Part shown: positions 52,271 through 60,134 of the stretch, piece by piece
Position numbering within the stretch: position 1 is the first letter of the stretch
Layout of the letters: the number at the start of each line of letters is the position of its first letter
Origin: a virus
Direction: 5' to 3' (one strand)
Virus record (IMG/VR): IMGVR_UViG_3300009068_000028
Coordinates: 1 to 64,000 of that record
Length of the DNA: 64,000 nucleotides
Notes under the pieces: generated by a model
Told to the model about the DNA's origin: nothing
What the model saw: the letters and a program-made list of their open reading frames with translations, nothing else
The model's database searches: none
Position numbers and translations under genes: made by a program

Positions 52271-52876
52271 ATGACTAAAGCACAATATGCAATTGATGGT
52301 CGTCCAGGAAATAAATGGAAGGTAACATCATACATGGGTTGGCGTATTCACCCAGTCCACAAGGACAAAAGACACCACAACGGTACAGATATCTGGGCTT
52401 CACAGGAGCCTTGTTGGATTGAAGCACCATACGCAGGTAAGGTAGTAGCAATTGGTAACAACCCAGCTGGATTTGGAAACTCTGTAACTCTTATGCACAA
52501 GATCAAGGGTGAATGGTACACAACACTCTACGCTCACATGGCTGATGGATCTATCAAGGTTAAAAAGGGTCAGAAGGTTGAAGCAGGACACCCTCTTGGT
52601 AAAATGGGTTCAACTGGTATGTCAACTGGTAAGCACCTTCACTGGGAGCTTCACAAAGGAAAGCAGCACATCTGGAGTGCTACTGGACAGGGATACATTG
52701 AGCCTGTCAAATTCTTTACACGTCTTATTGAGTGGGAAAAGTCTATTGCTACCGCTCCAGTAGAAGCAAAGCCAGAAGACCCAGTACTTCCTACACCAAC
52801 TCACGACGAAGCTGGAGCAACAACTGCAGAAGCAAGTTTAACTGCACCAGTTAAGCCAGTAGTTAAGAAACCATAA
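52271..52876 (+). CDS. M23-family peptidase, likely endolysin
   Basis: This 201-residue zinc peptidase cuts peptidoglycan cross-bridges. The LytM/M23 signature is complete: His36 and Asp40 (HHNGTD), His89 (YAHM) and His122-x-His124 (KHLHWE). There is no signal peptide, so a holin would be needed for release. The last 55 residues are rich in Pro, Ala and Thr and probably unfolded. A strong ribosome site and own promoter fit a late lysis gene. A tail-bound lysin is the other option, but the gene lies outside the tail module. Confidence 0.85.
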   Translation: MTKAQYAIDGRPGNKWKVTSYMGWRIHPVHKDKRHHNGTDIWASQEPCWIEAPYAGKVVAIGNNPAGFGNSVTLMHKIKGEWYTTLYAHMADGSIKVKKGQKVEAGHPLGKMGSTGMSTGKHLHWELHKGKQHIWSATGQGYIEPVKFFTRLIEWEKSIATAPVEAKPEDPVLPTPTHDEAGATTAEASLTAPVKPVVKKP

Positions 52877-52897
52877 GCAAGCAAGTAAGTAAGTTAA

Positions 52898-53080
52898 ATG
52901 GCTTTATATGATTACACTTGTTCTAAGTGCGGTCTAGAAAAAGTTATCACGAGACCCATCAGTGAAAATGAACCCACTGGTGGGTATTCGTGTAGCACTT
53001 GCAATTCTGTACTAACTAGGGTATACTCTAATATAGGAGTTGCTTTTAAAGGTAGCGGATTTTATTCCACTGATAAATAG
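52898..53080 (+). CDS. FmdB-type zinc ribbon protein
   Basis: This 60-residue protein matches the FmdB/CxxC_CxxC_SSSS family: MALYDYTCSKCG at the start, then YSCSTCNS, and the closing FKGSGFYSTD. Members occur widely in bacteria and phages as putative regulators; no precise function is known. Confidence 0.85.
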   Translation: MALYDYTCSKCGLEKVITRPISENEPTGGYSCSTCNSVLTRVYSNIGVAFKGSGFYSTDK

Positions 53081-53088
53081 GAGACACA

Positions 53089-53310
53089 TTGATAGAATTA
53101 GAAACCAAACAGTGGACACTCACTGCAAATGACCGATGCGATGCTTGCCTATCACAGGCGTATGTACACGTCAAGGGCGTTGCAGGAGAGTTGTTCTTAT
53201 GTGGACATCACTACAACAAAGCAGACAAAGTAAAGCTTGAAGACTTTGCCTTTGAAATTATTGACGAACGTGAACAACTTATTAAAAATCAATTGAAGGG
53301 CAATGGCTAA
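53089..53310 (+). CDS. DUF7455-like actinobacterial zinc protein
   Basis: This 73-residue protein starts at TTG 53089 with GGAG 5 bases upstream. The pattern DRCDACLSQAYVHVKGVAGE followed by LFLCGHHYNKA resembles the short zinc proteins (DUF7455) found almost only in Actinobacteria and their phages. That supports the host assignment. The function is unknown. Confidence 0.7.
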   Translation: MIELETKQWTLTANDRCDACLSQAYVHVKGVAGELFLCGHHYNKADKVKLEDFAFEIIDEREQLIKNQLKGNG

Positions 53311-53639
53311 TGGAAGAAAATATAACTAGGCTTGACGAGTTAATTCTTGAAGGCGGAATAGAGGTTGCAAGTCTTTCTGAGTCTGGTGAATTTTTGTATA
53401 AGTTTACAGACAAGCTAAAGGATATCGATCCACAAATTTATAACAATGTTATTCAGATGATGTATAAAGAGATTATTTTTCTTTGGGAAAACGGATTTAT
53501 TTCTATGGATATTACTGCAGCTAATCCTCTGATAACCTTAACAGACAAGGCATCTGATTCCGAAGCAATTGATGGACTATCTGAATCTGCACGAATAAAT
53601 CTTTTTGCAGTAATTCGATCAATTGTAGAACAGTCGTAG
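53310..53639 (+). CDS. Unknown acidic protein
   Basis: This 109-residue acidic, helical protein (LDELILEGGIEVASLSESGE, YNNVIQMMYKEIIFLWENGF) starts in overlap with the preceding stop. No family is recognised. Confidence 0.5.
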   Translation: MEENITRLDELILEGGIEVASLSESGEFLYKFTDKLKDIDPQIYNNVIQMMYKEIIFLWENGFISMDITAANPLITLTDKASDSEAIDGLSESARINLFAVIRSIVEQS

Positions 53640-53645
53640 TATAAT
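53640..53645 (+). promoter_or_regulatory. Promoter -10 with short leader
   Basis: TATAAT ends 12 bases before the ATG at 53658, overlapping or touching the end of the upstream gene. AGGTG lies 2 bases before the ATG. Confidence 0.45.
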
Positions 53646-53657
53646 TAATTAGGTGCT

Positions 53658-54050
53658 ATGTTAGAATATTCTCTAGGTTCAATAATTACTGCAGCCACTA
53701 TGTTTTTTACATATAGATGGTTGCAAAAAAGCGGTATCTCAGTAAGGTCAGTAAAAATTATTAACACTCAAAGTCGTACTAACGAACTAATTAAACAAAC
53801 CTTTATGCCAAATCAATCATTTCCGCCAGCAAAAAGTCAATCAACAAAACACTTTGACAGCAGAAGTCTTCGCATACTTATAGTAGATAGCCAGGCTTAT
53901 TGGATTACTAACAATACTGTTTTTACAGCAGATGTTATAGACGGAGAAGTTGAAAAAGAAACAGCCAGACAGGTTGACACAATGACTATGGATAAGGTAC
54001 AATTAAAGAAGATGATATTTATTGTTGAAAAACTAAAAGAAGGATTGTAA
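53658..54050 (+). CDS. Membrane-anchored protein of unknown function
   Basis: This 130-residue protein has one N-terminal hydrophobic helix (SLGSIITAATMFFTYRWL) and a soluble part with a beta core (SLRILIVDSQAYWITNNTVF). It may face the cytoplasm or cell exterior depending on topology. Its family is not recognised. Confidence 0.5.
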   Translation: MLEYSLGSIITAATMFFTYRWLQKSGISVRSVKIINTQSRTNELIKQTFMPNQSFPPAKSQSTKHFDSRSLRILIVDSQAYWITNNTVFTADVIDGEVEKETARQVDTMTMDKVQLKKMIFIVEKLKEGL

Positions 54051-54051
54051 A

Positions 54052-54402
54052 ATGAAGGTCGGTATCCAAGGAACTAAAACCTTTGATGATTACAACGTAT
54101 TTCTACGTGCAATGCGTGTTGCTCTTTCAGAGATTAAGGAAGGCGATGAAGAATTTTTTATTTACACTTCTGGACCTACAAGAGTTAATGCGTTTGCAAT
54201 GGAATTTATCAATATAACAGAGCGTAGCCTAAAGGCTCAGGGTATTCGTACAAGAGTATTTAAGCTGCCACCAAAGGTACTAAAGGATTCTATGCATACT
54301 CTAGACTACTTTGCATTTTTTAGTAAGCCAAAAGAATCAACCTCTGATCTTGTGCGTGAGGCAGAGGATAAAGATATTGAAGTTGGGATCTTTAGATACT
54401 AA
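54052..54402 (+). CDS. SLOG-like (YspA-type) nucleotide-binding protein
   Basis: This 116-residue protein looks like a small Rossmann fold: an opening strand with a glycine turn (MKVGIQGTKTFDDY), FFIYTSGPTRVNAFAMEFIN in the place of the GxRxG..xxA region of SLOG/DUF2493 proteins, and strands to the end. The resemblance is partial. SLOG proteins bind nucleotides or nucleotide signals. It overlaps the deaminase gene, which also handles nucleotides. Confidence 0.45.
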   Translation: MKVGIQGTKTFDDYNVFLRAMRVALSEIKEGDEEFFIYTSGPTRVNAFAMEFINITERSLKAQGIRTRVFKLPPKVLKDSMHTLDYFAFFSKPKESTSDLVREAEDKDIEVGIFRY

Positions 54403-54782
54403 TGGAGTATGACCTGAGTAACAAAGAAAAAGCTTACCTATCTGTTGCACGATACTTTGCTTCGAAGTCGAAGTCTCGTAGAATGCACGGAGCGGTAGTA
54501 GTAAAGTCTGGACGAGTAATTGGTACAGGCTATAATAAGAATCGTAATAATCCTTATTATGTTTCACCTGAGCACATCAAAACGCACTGTTCTGTTCACG
54601 CAGAAGTTGATGCAATCAGAGATGCAAACTGGAATGTCAAAGGTGCAGTTATCTATGTAGCTAGAATAAATAGCAATGGTATAGATAGAGATAGCAAACC
54701 TTGCATTCGATGCCAATCAGTAATTGATGCGGCAGAAATCAAAAAAGTAATATACACAATAGGAGAAGATAATGAAGATTAA
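54402..54782 (+). CDS. Cytidine/deoxycytidylate deaminase-like enzyme
   Basis: This 126-residue protein shows the zinc deaminase motifs His66-Ala-Glu68 (CSVHAEVDAI) and Pro100-Cys101-x-x-Cys104 (KPCIRC), with the HGAVVVKSGRVIGTGYNK opening strands. It could convert dCMP to dUMP for dTTP supply, although the substrate could also be cytidine or a modified base. It is shorter than most dCMP deaminases. Confidence 0.78.
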   Translation: MEYDLSNKEKAYLSVARYFASKSKSRRMHGAVVVKSGRVIGTGYNKNRNNPYYVSPEHIKTHCSVHAEVDAIRDANWNVKGAVIYVARINSNGIDRDSKPCIRCQSVIDAAEIKKVIYTIGEDNED

Positions 54783-54993
54783 CTCTCTAGAACAAATGGA
54801 GACCATTGTAGAAAACAATAAGTCTCTTCTCTGGGATGGTTGGAATGTAAAAGAAATTACGCCATCACCAACTGGATGGACAAAGCCAAGCGGCATGTTC
54901 CGTAATAACGAGTGGTTCATTCAGAAACACTACAATCTTAGATATGATGGTTGGGATATCCCCAATAAGTTTGTGGGGAATGATGCAAAGTGA
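54772..54993 (+). CDS. Unknown Trp-rich small protein
   Basis: This 73-residue protein has many Trp residues (LLWDGWNVKEI, PTGWTKPSGMF, RNNEWFIQKH, YDGWDIP). Both ends overlap neighbours (deaminase, WhiB). Similar short proteins are seen in actinophages but have no known role. Confidence 0.5.
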   Translation: MKINSLEQMETIVENNKSLLWDGWNVKEITPSPTGWTKPSGMFRNNEWFIQKHYNLRYDGWDIPNKFVGNDAK

Positions 54994-55267
54994 AGAATGG
55001 AAAAAACAAGCACGATGCGAAGGTTACGACACAAACCTATTCTTCGACAAATATGAAGAAGATCTTGACCTCAGAGTGGGGATAGACAATCTTTGTGCAG
55101 GGTGTCCTGTTGCAAGACTATGTTTTGCTACTGGAGTTTCTCAAAAAGCTTGGGGAGTCTGGGGTGGGGTATATCTTGAAAACGGAAAGATCTCACGAGA
55201 ATTCAATAAACACAGGTCAAAGGCTGATTGGGCTGAGACCTGGCAATCTTTAGTAACGGATAGATAA
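54980..55267 (+). CDS. WhiB-family transcription factor
   Basis: This 95-residue protein has the four WhiB cysteines: Cys13 (ARCEGYD), Cys39 and Cys42 (LCAGCPVARLC) and Cys48, which hold a 4Fe-4S cluster, and the GVWGG turn at residues 59-63. A basic end follows (REFNKHRSKADW). WhiB proteins act on the main sigma factor and occur only in Actinobacteria and their phages; phage members such as the one of TM4 alter host gene expression and exclusion. The start overlaps the preceding gene; ATG 54980 or 54983 are equal choices. Confidence 0.92.
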   Translation: MMQSEEWKKQARCEGYDTNLFFDKYEEDLDLRVGIDNLCAGCPVARLCFATGVSQKAWGVWGGVYLENGKISREFNKHRSKADWAETWQSLVTDR

Positions 55268-55269
55268 TT

Positions 55270-55494
55270 ATGGAACTATGGTCTTGGGTACTTGCGGCAA
55301 TTGGCGTATCAGGAATTTATTTTGTTGGCAGAAAAACTGTTTGGGGTTGGCTAATCCTATTGTTTAATGAAATAATTTGGATTGCTTACGCAATAATTAC
55401 TGAGCAATATGGCTTTATTGTTTCTGCTGTAGCATATGCAGTAGTATATATTAGATCATATTTGCACTGGAAGGAGGATTCGAATGTACACTGA
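55270..55494 (+). CDS. Small membrane protein, PnuC-like fragment
   Basis: This 74-residue protein has three hydrophobic stretches (VLAAIGVSGIYFVG, WLILLFNEIIWIAYAII, FIVSAVAYAVVYI) and a charged end. Its style resembles the small PnuC-like or transporter-like proteins of phages, but it is too short for a complete transporter. The role is unknown. Confidence 0.5.
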   Translation: MELWSWVLAAIGVSGIYFVGRKTVWGWLILLFNEIIWIAYAIITEQYGFIVSAVAYAVVYIRSYLHWKEDSNVH

Positions 55495-55729
55495 TGCAAT
55501 GAAACGTGCTGTTCACTCAATTACTGCACCAAAAGGATTTGGTCTAGATATCGTTGAGCATAATACTGAAGGCATTACCTGGATTGAGCTGGTAGCAGAT
55601 GAAATTAACTTTATGAAACTACTTGACAGAGACAAGCGTATTGCTGTAGAATATATGGTAAGGGTAAAAAAAGCACTAGAAGACAACGGTGCAATAGTAC
55701 AACTAACACGAAAGGCAGTGCCACAGTGA
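55484..55729 (+). CDS. Unknown small protein
   Basis: This 81-residue protein starts after AAGGAGG. It is of alpha/beta type (FGLDIVEHNTEGITWIELVA, YMVRVKKALEDNGAIVQLTR). No motif is recognised. It overlaps genes on both sides. Confidence 0.5.
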   Translation: MYTDAMKRAVHSITAPKGFGLDIVEHNTEGITWIELVADEINFMKLLDRDKRIAVEYMVRVKKALEDNGAIVQLTRKAVPQ

Positions 55730-56139
55730 TTGAAGCAATTACAATTGGAATATTTTCAGTAGTAATCATAGTGCTAACTGGGATGCTTGTTAGAGAAAAA
55801 CTTTTTACAAAAAACTTAGCAAATGAATTACTACAAGTAATGGTTGACAATAGAACATTATTAACAAAAATAGAACATAGATCTACTGAAAAAGATATTG
55901 AGCAAACTGAAGGGTTTGTAAGATTTCTATCGGAATCACGAAACTGGGCATTTGAGTATATTGAAACTGTTCAGAGTGGTTTAAATAGTTTTGTCGAACA
56001 AGCAGGTCCACGACTTGAATACTTCGACAAATATGGCAGGGTAACGGCAAGTCCACATACAGAAGGGCTAGAAGATATTCTGGCTGCATATCGTGAACTA
56101 CAAAAACTGTTACCTGAAGAAAACAACAAGGAGAAATAA
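55726..56139 (+). CDS. Membrane-anchored coiled-coil protein
   Basis: This 137-residue protein starts at GTG 55726. It has an N-terminal membrane helix (ITIGIFSVVIIVLTGMLV) and a long helical region (LANELLQVMVDNRTLLTKIE, WAFEYIETVQSGLNSFV). This topology resembles spanin- or Rz-like and holin-partner proteins, but actinobacterial phages rarely need classical spanins. It lies directly before a holin-like gene. Confidence 0.5.
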   Translation: MIEAITIGIFSVVIIVLTGMLVREKLFTKNLANELLQVMVDNRTLLTKIEHRSTEKDIEQTEGFVRFLSESRNWAFEYIETVQSGLNSFVEQAGPRLEYFDKYGRVTASPHTEGLEDILAAYRELQKLLPEENNKEK

Positions 56140-56366
56140 TGAATAAGCAAATGATCGCAATGCTTGCATCGTATGGACGTAGCCTTTTGGCTGCTGGGCT
56201 TGCACTATATGCTGCAGGAGTAACAGAGCCAATGCAGCTTGCAAACGCACTATGGGCTGCACTACTTCCAGTAGTGATTCGCTACGTTAATCCAAATGAT
56301 CCAGGTTTTGGTCGTGTACCAACACCAGAAGAAGTTGATGCTGCAGTTAAGACTGAACAGAACTAA
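56139..56366 (+). CDS. Second holin-like membrane protein
   Basis: This 75-residue protein has two hydrophobic segments (LLAAGLALYAAGV and LANALWAALLPVVIRYV) and a hydrophilic end (NPNDPGFGRVPTPEEVDAAV). The pattern YGRSLLAAGLALYAAG with RYVNPNDPGFG is found in small membrane proteins annotated as holins in aquatic phages. It ends at a strong terminator. Confidence 0.55.
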   Translation: MNKQMIAMLASYGRSLLAAGLALYAAGVTEPMQLANALWAALLPVVIRYVNPNDPGFGRVPTPEEVDAAVKTEQN

Positions 56367-56380
56367 TCTAGCACTAGAAG

Positions 56381-56407
56381 GTGGGCTATTTCGGTAGCCC
56401 ACTTTTT
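56381..56407 (+). terminator. Intrinsic terminator after the holin-like gene
   Basis: GTGGGCTA (56381-56388) pairs perfectly with TAGCCCAC (56395-56402) around TTTCGG, followed by TTTTT. It lies at the convergent end of the minus-strand glycosyltransferase operon. Confidence 0.92.
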
Positions 56408-57440
56408 ATTGCCCTAAAATATTTAAGTATCTAGACTTTAATACACTTGGTGAAAAAGAGTTATAGCCAATATTAAATGCACGTTGCTTTTCAATATTTT
56501 TGTCAGACATTGCTACATAGTAGTCAATATTTTCTGCAAGCTTTTGTGCATTAACATCATAACAAATAACAGGAGTAGCCAGTCTGATTACTCCAAGTTC
56601 TTCAGAAACAGTCAGCCATTCTTTTGGAAGAATCAAGTTGTTTGGAGAAACGTCTGTCATAAAAACTGGTAAACCACTAAGCAAGGCTTCATTCATAGGC
56701 AAGCACAAGCCAGCATATCTTCTAGGTAGAATCATACCATCAAAGCCAGTGTACATATCTTGTCTATGTTTTACATTATCAATCTCAACAGTGATGCGTG
56801 AGTCTAATCTTTTAGTGTTGATTGGTGTTTGACTCTTGACTACTAACTCAAAATCTGCCTTAGAGTGTCGCATCATTTCAAAAATACTCTCTGTTCCATT
56901 ACGATCATTTGCAGCAGCCTTACCAGCAATGTGTAGCATACGCTTATGATCTTTAGACATATTTGTTTCTAGTGCTTTTTCAAATAACTCTGGTCTTGTT
57001 GGTGGAGGAATGTGATATACCTTGGCTTGGTTAAAAAATCTTTTATTAACTTTTTCAATCATCCAGGGACTTGGCGATATAAGAACATCTGCAAGAGATC
57101 TTTTATCTGCTTTTAAATTTCCAAATAGCTCGTAATTATATTGAAGATATGTTCTGACACCTTTTGACCTTGCAAGTGTGGGAGTATTGTCATTATAAAA
57201 TGTCTCACAACTTAACAAAGCATCAAGGTCTTTTAAAAAATTATTCATTTCTTCATCCGTTGGAAAACCTTTACAGATAATATAGTCACGTTCTGCATAC
57301 CACTCAAAGTGCTGTTGATTACCGTTATAAGATGTAAAATCAATAATCATAATCTTGTATGGATTTAACATTTGTGTTAGCTCATATGTCTGATTGCCAA
57401 GACCAGTATTGTCTGCTCTTACAATTATTCCTAATTTCAT
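56406..57440 (-). CDS. Glycosyltransferase-like protein (GT-B), minus-strand operon
   Basis: This 344-residue protein starts at ATG 57440, whose ATGA overlaps the upstream stop; a longer start is less likely. It begins MKLGIIVRADNTGLGNQTYE, a GT-B N-terminal pattern, and the C-terminal half has RRYAGLCLPMNEALLSGLPVF, where a Glu/Gly-rich donor-site segment like EALLSGLPV is expected. It is last in an operon of four sugar-active genes. The donor and acceptor are unknown. Confidence 0.72.
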   Translation of the reverse strand: MKLGIIVRADNTGLGNQTYELTQMLNPYKIMIIDFTSYNGNQQHFEWYAERDYIICKGFPTDEEMNNFLKDLDALLSCETFYNDNTPTLARSKGVRTYLQYNYELFGNLKADKRSLADVLISPSPWMIEKVNKRFFNQAKVYHIPPPTRPELFEKALETNMSKDHKRMLHIAGKAAANDRNGTESIFEMMRHSKADFELVVKSQTPINTKRLDSRITVEIDNVKHRQDMYTGFDGMILPRRYAGLCLPMNEALLSGLPVFMTDVSPNNLILPKEWLTVSEELGVIRLATPVICYDVNAQKLAENIDYYVAMSDKNIEKQRAFNIGYNSFSPSVLKSRYLNILGQ

Positions 57441-58198
57441 GCCTCTGTAAGTCCCCAAGCTTCATCATCATCAGTAAACTTTTTTAAATGTCTGCGTCCA
57501 TCTAAATTGTTTACAACTCTAATGTCATCTTTGTTTTGTGGATTGTACAACCACAGCCTGTGCTCCATCCAACCTGTATCACTATCCTTGCAATCTGATA
57601 AAAGTTTTCCATAATACTTATCTTCAATAAAAAGTTTGGGGGTAGTATTAGGTAGCACCATATTTCGATAATACCAGACGTGAGAGAAATGCGGTTGCTG
57701 ACTCCACTGGTAGCATTTGAGAAAGTCTCCTTCTTGCTCTTTCATAAGATACATATGGTCTGGCTCAACTACTTTATTAAATGTATAAAATCTAACTGTG
57801 TATGCTTTTTCAGAATCAAGCATATCCATTATTTCTTGCCAGTTAATATTTAAGTTATCTTGTAAAGCAATATCACCTTCAATGTAAAACATTATTGATG
57901 TTTTAATAAGATCAATTGTTTTTTGCATCATTGTTGATTGATGGCTATGTTCATCAAAAATAATTGGTAAAACATTATGCCATTCATGTAGACACTTCCA
58001 AAGAATTCTATTTTTATATTCGTCATACATTTCTTTACGATGATTCTGTTCTCCCCTAAGACCATCAACTTGTAGAATAATTTCATTGTCTGGAAAGTAT
58101 TGTCTTACACTTCTAATTACTTCATCAATAATTTCGGTACTAGGGTGTAGTGGACTAACTGATGTTGGAATAACTATAGTTACGTCTTTAATATGCAT
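57437..58198 (-). CDS. Glycosyltransferase-like protein (GT-A), minus-strand operon
   Basis: This 253-residue protein has a GT2-like beginning, VTIVIPTSVSPLHPSTEIID, then IILQVDGLRG and a FYIEGDIAL segment in the place of the DxD metal site. The end is rich in charged residues (RRHLKKFTDDDEAW). It overlaps both neighbours in the operon, so it is co-translated with them. Confidence 0.65.
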   Translation of the reverse strand: MHIKDVTIVIPTSVSPLHPSTEIIDEVIRSVRQYFPDNEIILQVDGLRGEQNHRKEMYDEYKNRILWKCLHEWHNVLPIIFDEHSHQSTMMQKTIDLIKTSIMFYIEGDIALQDNLNINWQEIMDMLDSEKAYTVRFYTFNKVVEPDHMYLMKEQEGDFLKCYQWSQQPHFSHVWYYRNMVLPNTTPKLFIEDKYYGKLLSDCKDSDTGWMEHRLWLYNPQNKDDIRVVNNLDGRRHLKKFTDDDEAWGLTEA

Positions 58199-59033
58199 TT
58201 ATTTGCTCCATAATCTTATATGCAAAATCCCTCTTCTGCTTAATCCACCAAGAGACTGCCCTGTGCATATTTGCTGGATAGTCTTCTAACAATTGTTGGA
58301 CTAACACTCGAAGTTTATTCCAATCACTTATCTGACTTACTGGCATATCCGTAAACAATGTTTCCCAAAAACCGTAGGCTTCTCCAACACTACTTATCTT
58401 GTCAGCAATCGGTAGAGCCAACATTTCTAATCCTTCGTAAAATCTAAAAGAATCAATTGTAGCGTTGCCAGCAGGGGCAGGAGCAAACCTAGCAGAAGCC
58501 AATAGATTGTAGTAGTCTTTTGGTGTCTCACCCTGTGTAAAGCCTTCTGTAAACTTATAGACTGTGTTTGAAAGTTTCTTTAGGGCTTGTGCAAGCTCTT
58601 TCCTACGTGGGTGAGTTATCTGACCAGCAAAGTAAATATCTGTTGTTTTTGTTGGATAATCTGGAATAACATTGTTTTTGTGGTTTGGAGTTCCAAGCGG
58701 CAACTTGTTGTATGACGAATGACGAGGGTAGGGAGATTGAATCCAAATTTCAACATTAGGGTGAGAGATCTTTTCAACACCAAACACACCAAGCTCGTCT
58801 GCTGTAACAAACAACACAAGCCTTCTAATGTTAGATAAACTTTTATTTAAAGTTTCTTCGAGACCAGTCCACTCAAAACCAGGAATAACAACAAATGCTC
58901 TGTCTGTTTTTGGTAGTTTGTTTACTTTAACAACATCAACACGGTTTCTTGTAAAGGCTTCTTGCAAAAATCCAAAGTCCCACTTATCATCTGGAAATCC
59001 TTTTCCTTTTGGAGTAAAAGAATAAGCTATCAA
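58188..59033 (-). CDS. Glycosyltransferase-like protein, minus-strand operon
   Basis: This 281-residue protein has features of a GT-B enzyme: PNHKNNVIPDYPTKTTDIYF followed by AGQITHPRRKELAQALKKLS and SARFAPAPAGNATIDSFRFY with EGLEMLALPI in the donor region. I place the start at a TTG at 59033, overlapping the upstream TGA, as the upstream ATG (59066) lies in the preceding coding region. The start is uncertain. It shares the exostosin-like text (fearful of lost sites) with surface polysaccharide enzymes. Confidence 0.6.
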   Translation of the reverse strand: MIAYSFTPKGKGFPDDKWDFGFLQEAFTRNRVDVVKVNKLPKTDRAFVVIPGFEWTGLEETLNKSLSNIRRLVLFVTADELGVFGVEKISHPNVEIWIQSPYPRHSSYNKLPLGTPNHKNNVIPDYPTKTTDIYFAGQITHPRRKELAQALKKLSNTVYKFTEGFTQGETPKDYYNLLASARFAPAPAGNATIDSFRFYEGLEMLALPIADKISSVGEAYGFWETLFTDMPVSQISDWNKLRVLVQQLLEDYPANMHRAVSWWIKQKRDFAYKIMEQINAY

Positions 59034-59986
59034 TTTATTCCAAGTTCCTTTAAGATTGTTGCCCATCTATGCTTGTATGTGTGTTCATTCTTTGCACGTT
59101 CGTGTCCAGCAAACCTAATTGCTTCTCGTTCTTCGTTGTGTTCAATATAATAATCAATTTTTTCTTTTAAATCCCTAATGTTTCCGTGTTCATAGAACAC
59201 AATCTCTTTCTTGTTTTCAAAAAAAGTATCAAGCCCTAGAATGTTTGGGTAGATTGTAAATCCTGCACGACCAGTAGACTCAAACAATCTGTCCGAAGAG
59301 TAGTAAGGATAGTTAAAGTTAATGTTGAGCGTATCTCCAATTGCAATTTTACTACGAGCATAGATACGATTTAAATCGTTACCCCTTACAACACCTGTAT
59401 CTCCATCTCCACCAACGTGAAGAAATCTTTTGCCATAAAGTTCTCTTAAAGCAGTTACAAGTCTTGGGCGGTATGGGTATTCAGGATGATAGTTCTTGCT
59501 ACCAACAAAGATAACATCATAATCAAACGTGCCGTTATAGTCTGGGTGAACATAACACTCAGGACCGAAGACTCCAGCAGGAAGGAAGTGACCTTTAACC
59601 TTAGTATTCTCGTTAAACCAATCAGCCATTAATTTATCAGTGGCAAAGAAGTGACCGATGTTTTTATAGAAAGGATCATTCTCAAGATCGTGCTGACGCT
59701 TAAGACCAAACCATAGGTCTAAGTGATAGGTCATAGTTGGTACATTAGAATCTTTAAGTTCCTGAAGAATATCTATTCTTTCTTGACCAGGCGTATTCCA
59801 TCCGTGAGTATGAACCCAAACAAAAAGGTCTGAGGTAACCGCCTCACGAAGAACCTTCCCAATGGTTGTTCCTCGTCCTTCTTGAAACTTAACTACGGTA
59901 TGACCTAATGCTTCTAAAGATTTTGCGTGATGATTCTCACTGCTAAAATCTACCTGGAAGTTTCCAAGAAATGTAATCTTTGCCAA
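59030..59986 (-). CDS. Glycosyltransferase family 1-like protein, first gene of minus-strand operon
   Basis: This 318-residue protein starts at TTG 59986 with AGAGG upstream. The C-terminal half matches the Glyco_trans_1_2 type: YDVIFVGSKNYHPEYPYRPR, KIAIGDTLNINF and SDRLFESTGRAGFTIYPNIL. The N-terminal half has WVHTHGWNTPG and MTYHLDLWFG. Similar genes in phages and bacteria use nucleotide sugars. It leads the operon and is divergent from the candidate small RNA. Confidence 0.72.
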   Translation of the reverse strand: MAKITFLGNFQVDFSSENHHAKSLEALGHTVVKFQEGRGTTIGKVLREAVTSDLFVWVHTHGWNTPGQERIDILQELKDSNVPTMTYHLDLWFGLKRQHDLENDPFYKNIGHFFATDKLMADWFNENTKVKGHFLPAGVFGPECYVHPDYNGTFDYDVIFVGSKNYHPEYPYRPRLVTALRELYGKRFLHVGGDGDTGVVRGNDLNRIYARSKIAIGDTLNINFNYPYYSSDRLFESTGRAGFTIYPNILGLDTFFENKKEIVFYEHGNIRDLKEKIDYYIEHNEEREAIRFAGHERAKNEHTYKHRWATILKELGIN

Positions 59987-60010
59987 AATAACCTCTTCTG
60001 TTATGTTTCT

Positions 60011-60019
60011 ATTTTATCA
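60011..60019 (-). promoter_or_regulatory. Extended -10 promoter of the glycosyltransferase operon
   Basis: On the minus strand TGATAAAAT lies about 25 bases before the TTG start at 59986. The -35 region is not consensus. Confidence 0.5.
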
Positions 60020-60029
60020 TATTGTGTTG

Positions 60030-60035
60030 TATACT
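60030..60035 (+). promoter_or_regulatory. Possible promoter -10 of the candidate small RNA
   Basis: TATACT ends 6 bases before the first base of the closing stem at 60042, where transcription would begin. No good -35 is seen, so promoter strength is uncertain. Confidence 0.45.
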
Positions 60036-60041
60036 ATAAGT

Positions 60042-60133
60042 GTCCCTCACACTATCTTAGGATGGATTAGTTACCCAAATGATAAGACCGTGGCTAACTG
60101 CAGCGGATTTCGGTGTGAGGGACTCTATTTTTT
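60042..60133 (+). ncRNA. Candidate structured small RNA with kissing loops
   Basis: The ends form a perfect 11-pair stem, GTCCCTCACAC (60042-60052) with GTGTGAGGGAC (60113-60123), followed by TCTATTTTTT. Within it a hairpin can form from TCTTA (60055-60059) with TAAGA (60083-60087) plus TGG/CCA (63-65 with 75-77 of the 60000s), and another from CCGT (60088-60091) with GCGG (60103-60106). The loops can kiss: AGTTA (60069-60073) with TAACT (60095-60099). Three helices on one junction with a loop-loop contact and a U-tract look like an independent RNA or a riboswitch-like element. Pairings are read by eye; no known family is recognised. Confidence 0.6.
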
Positions 60134-60134
60134 A

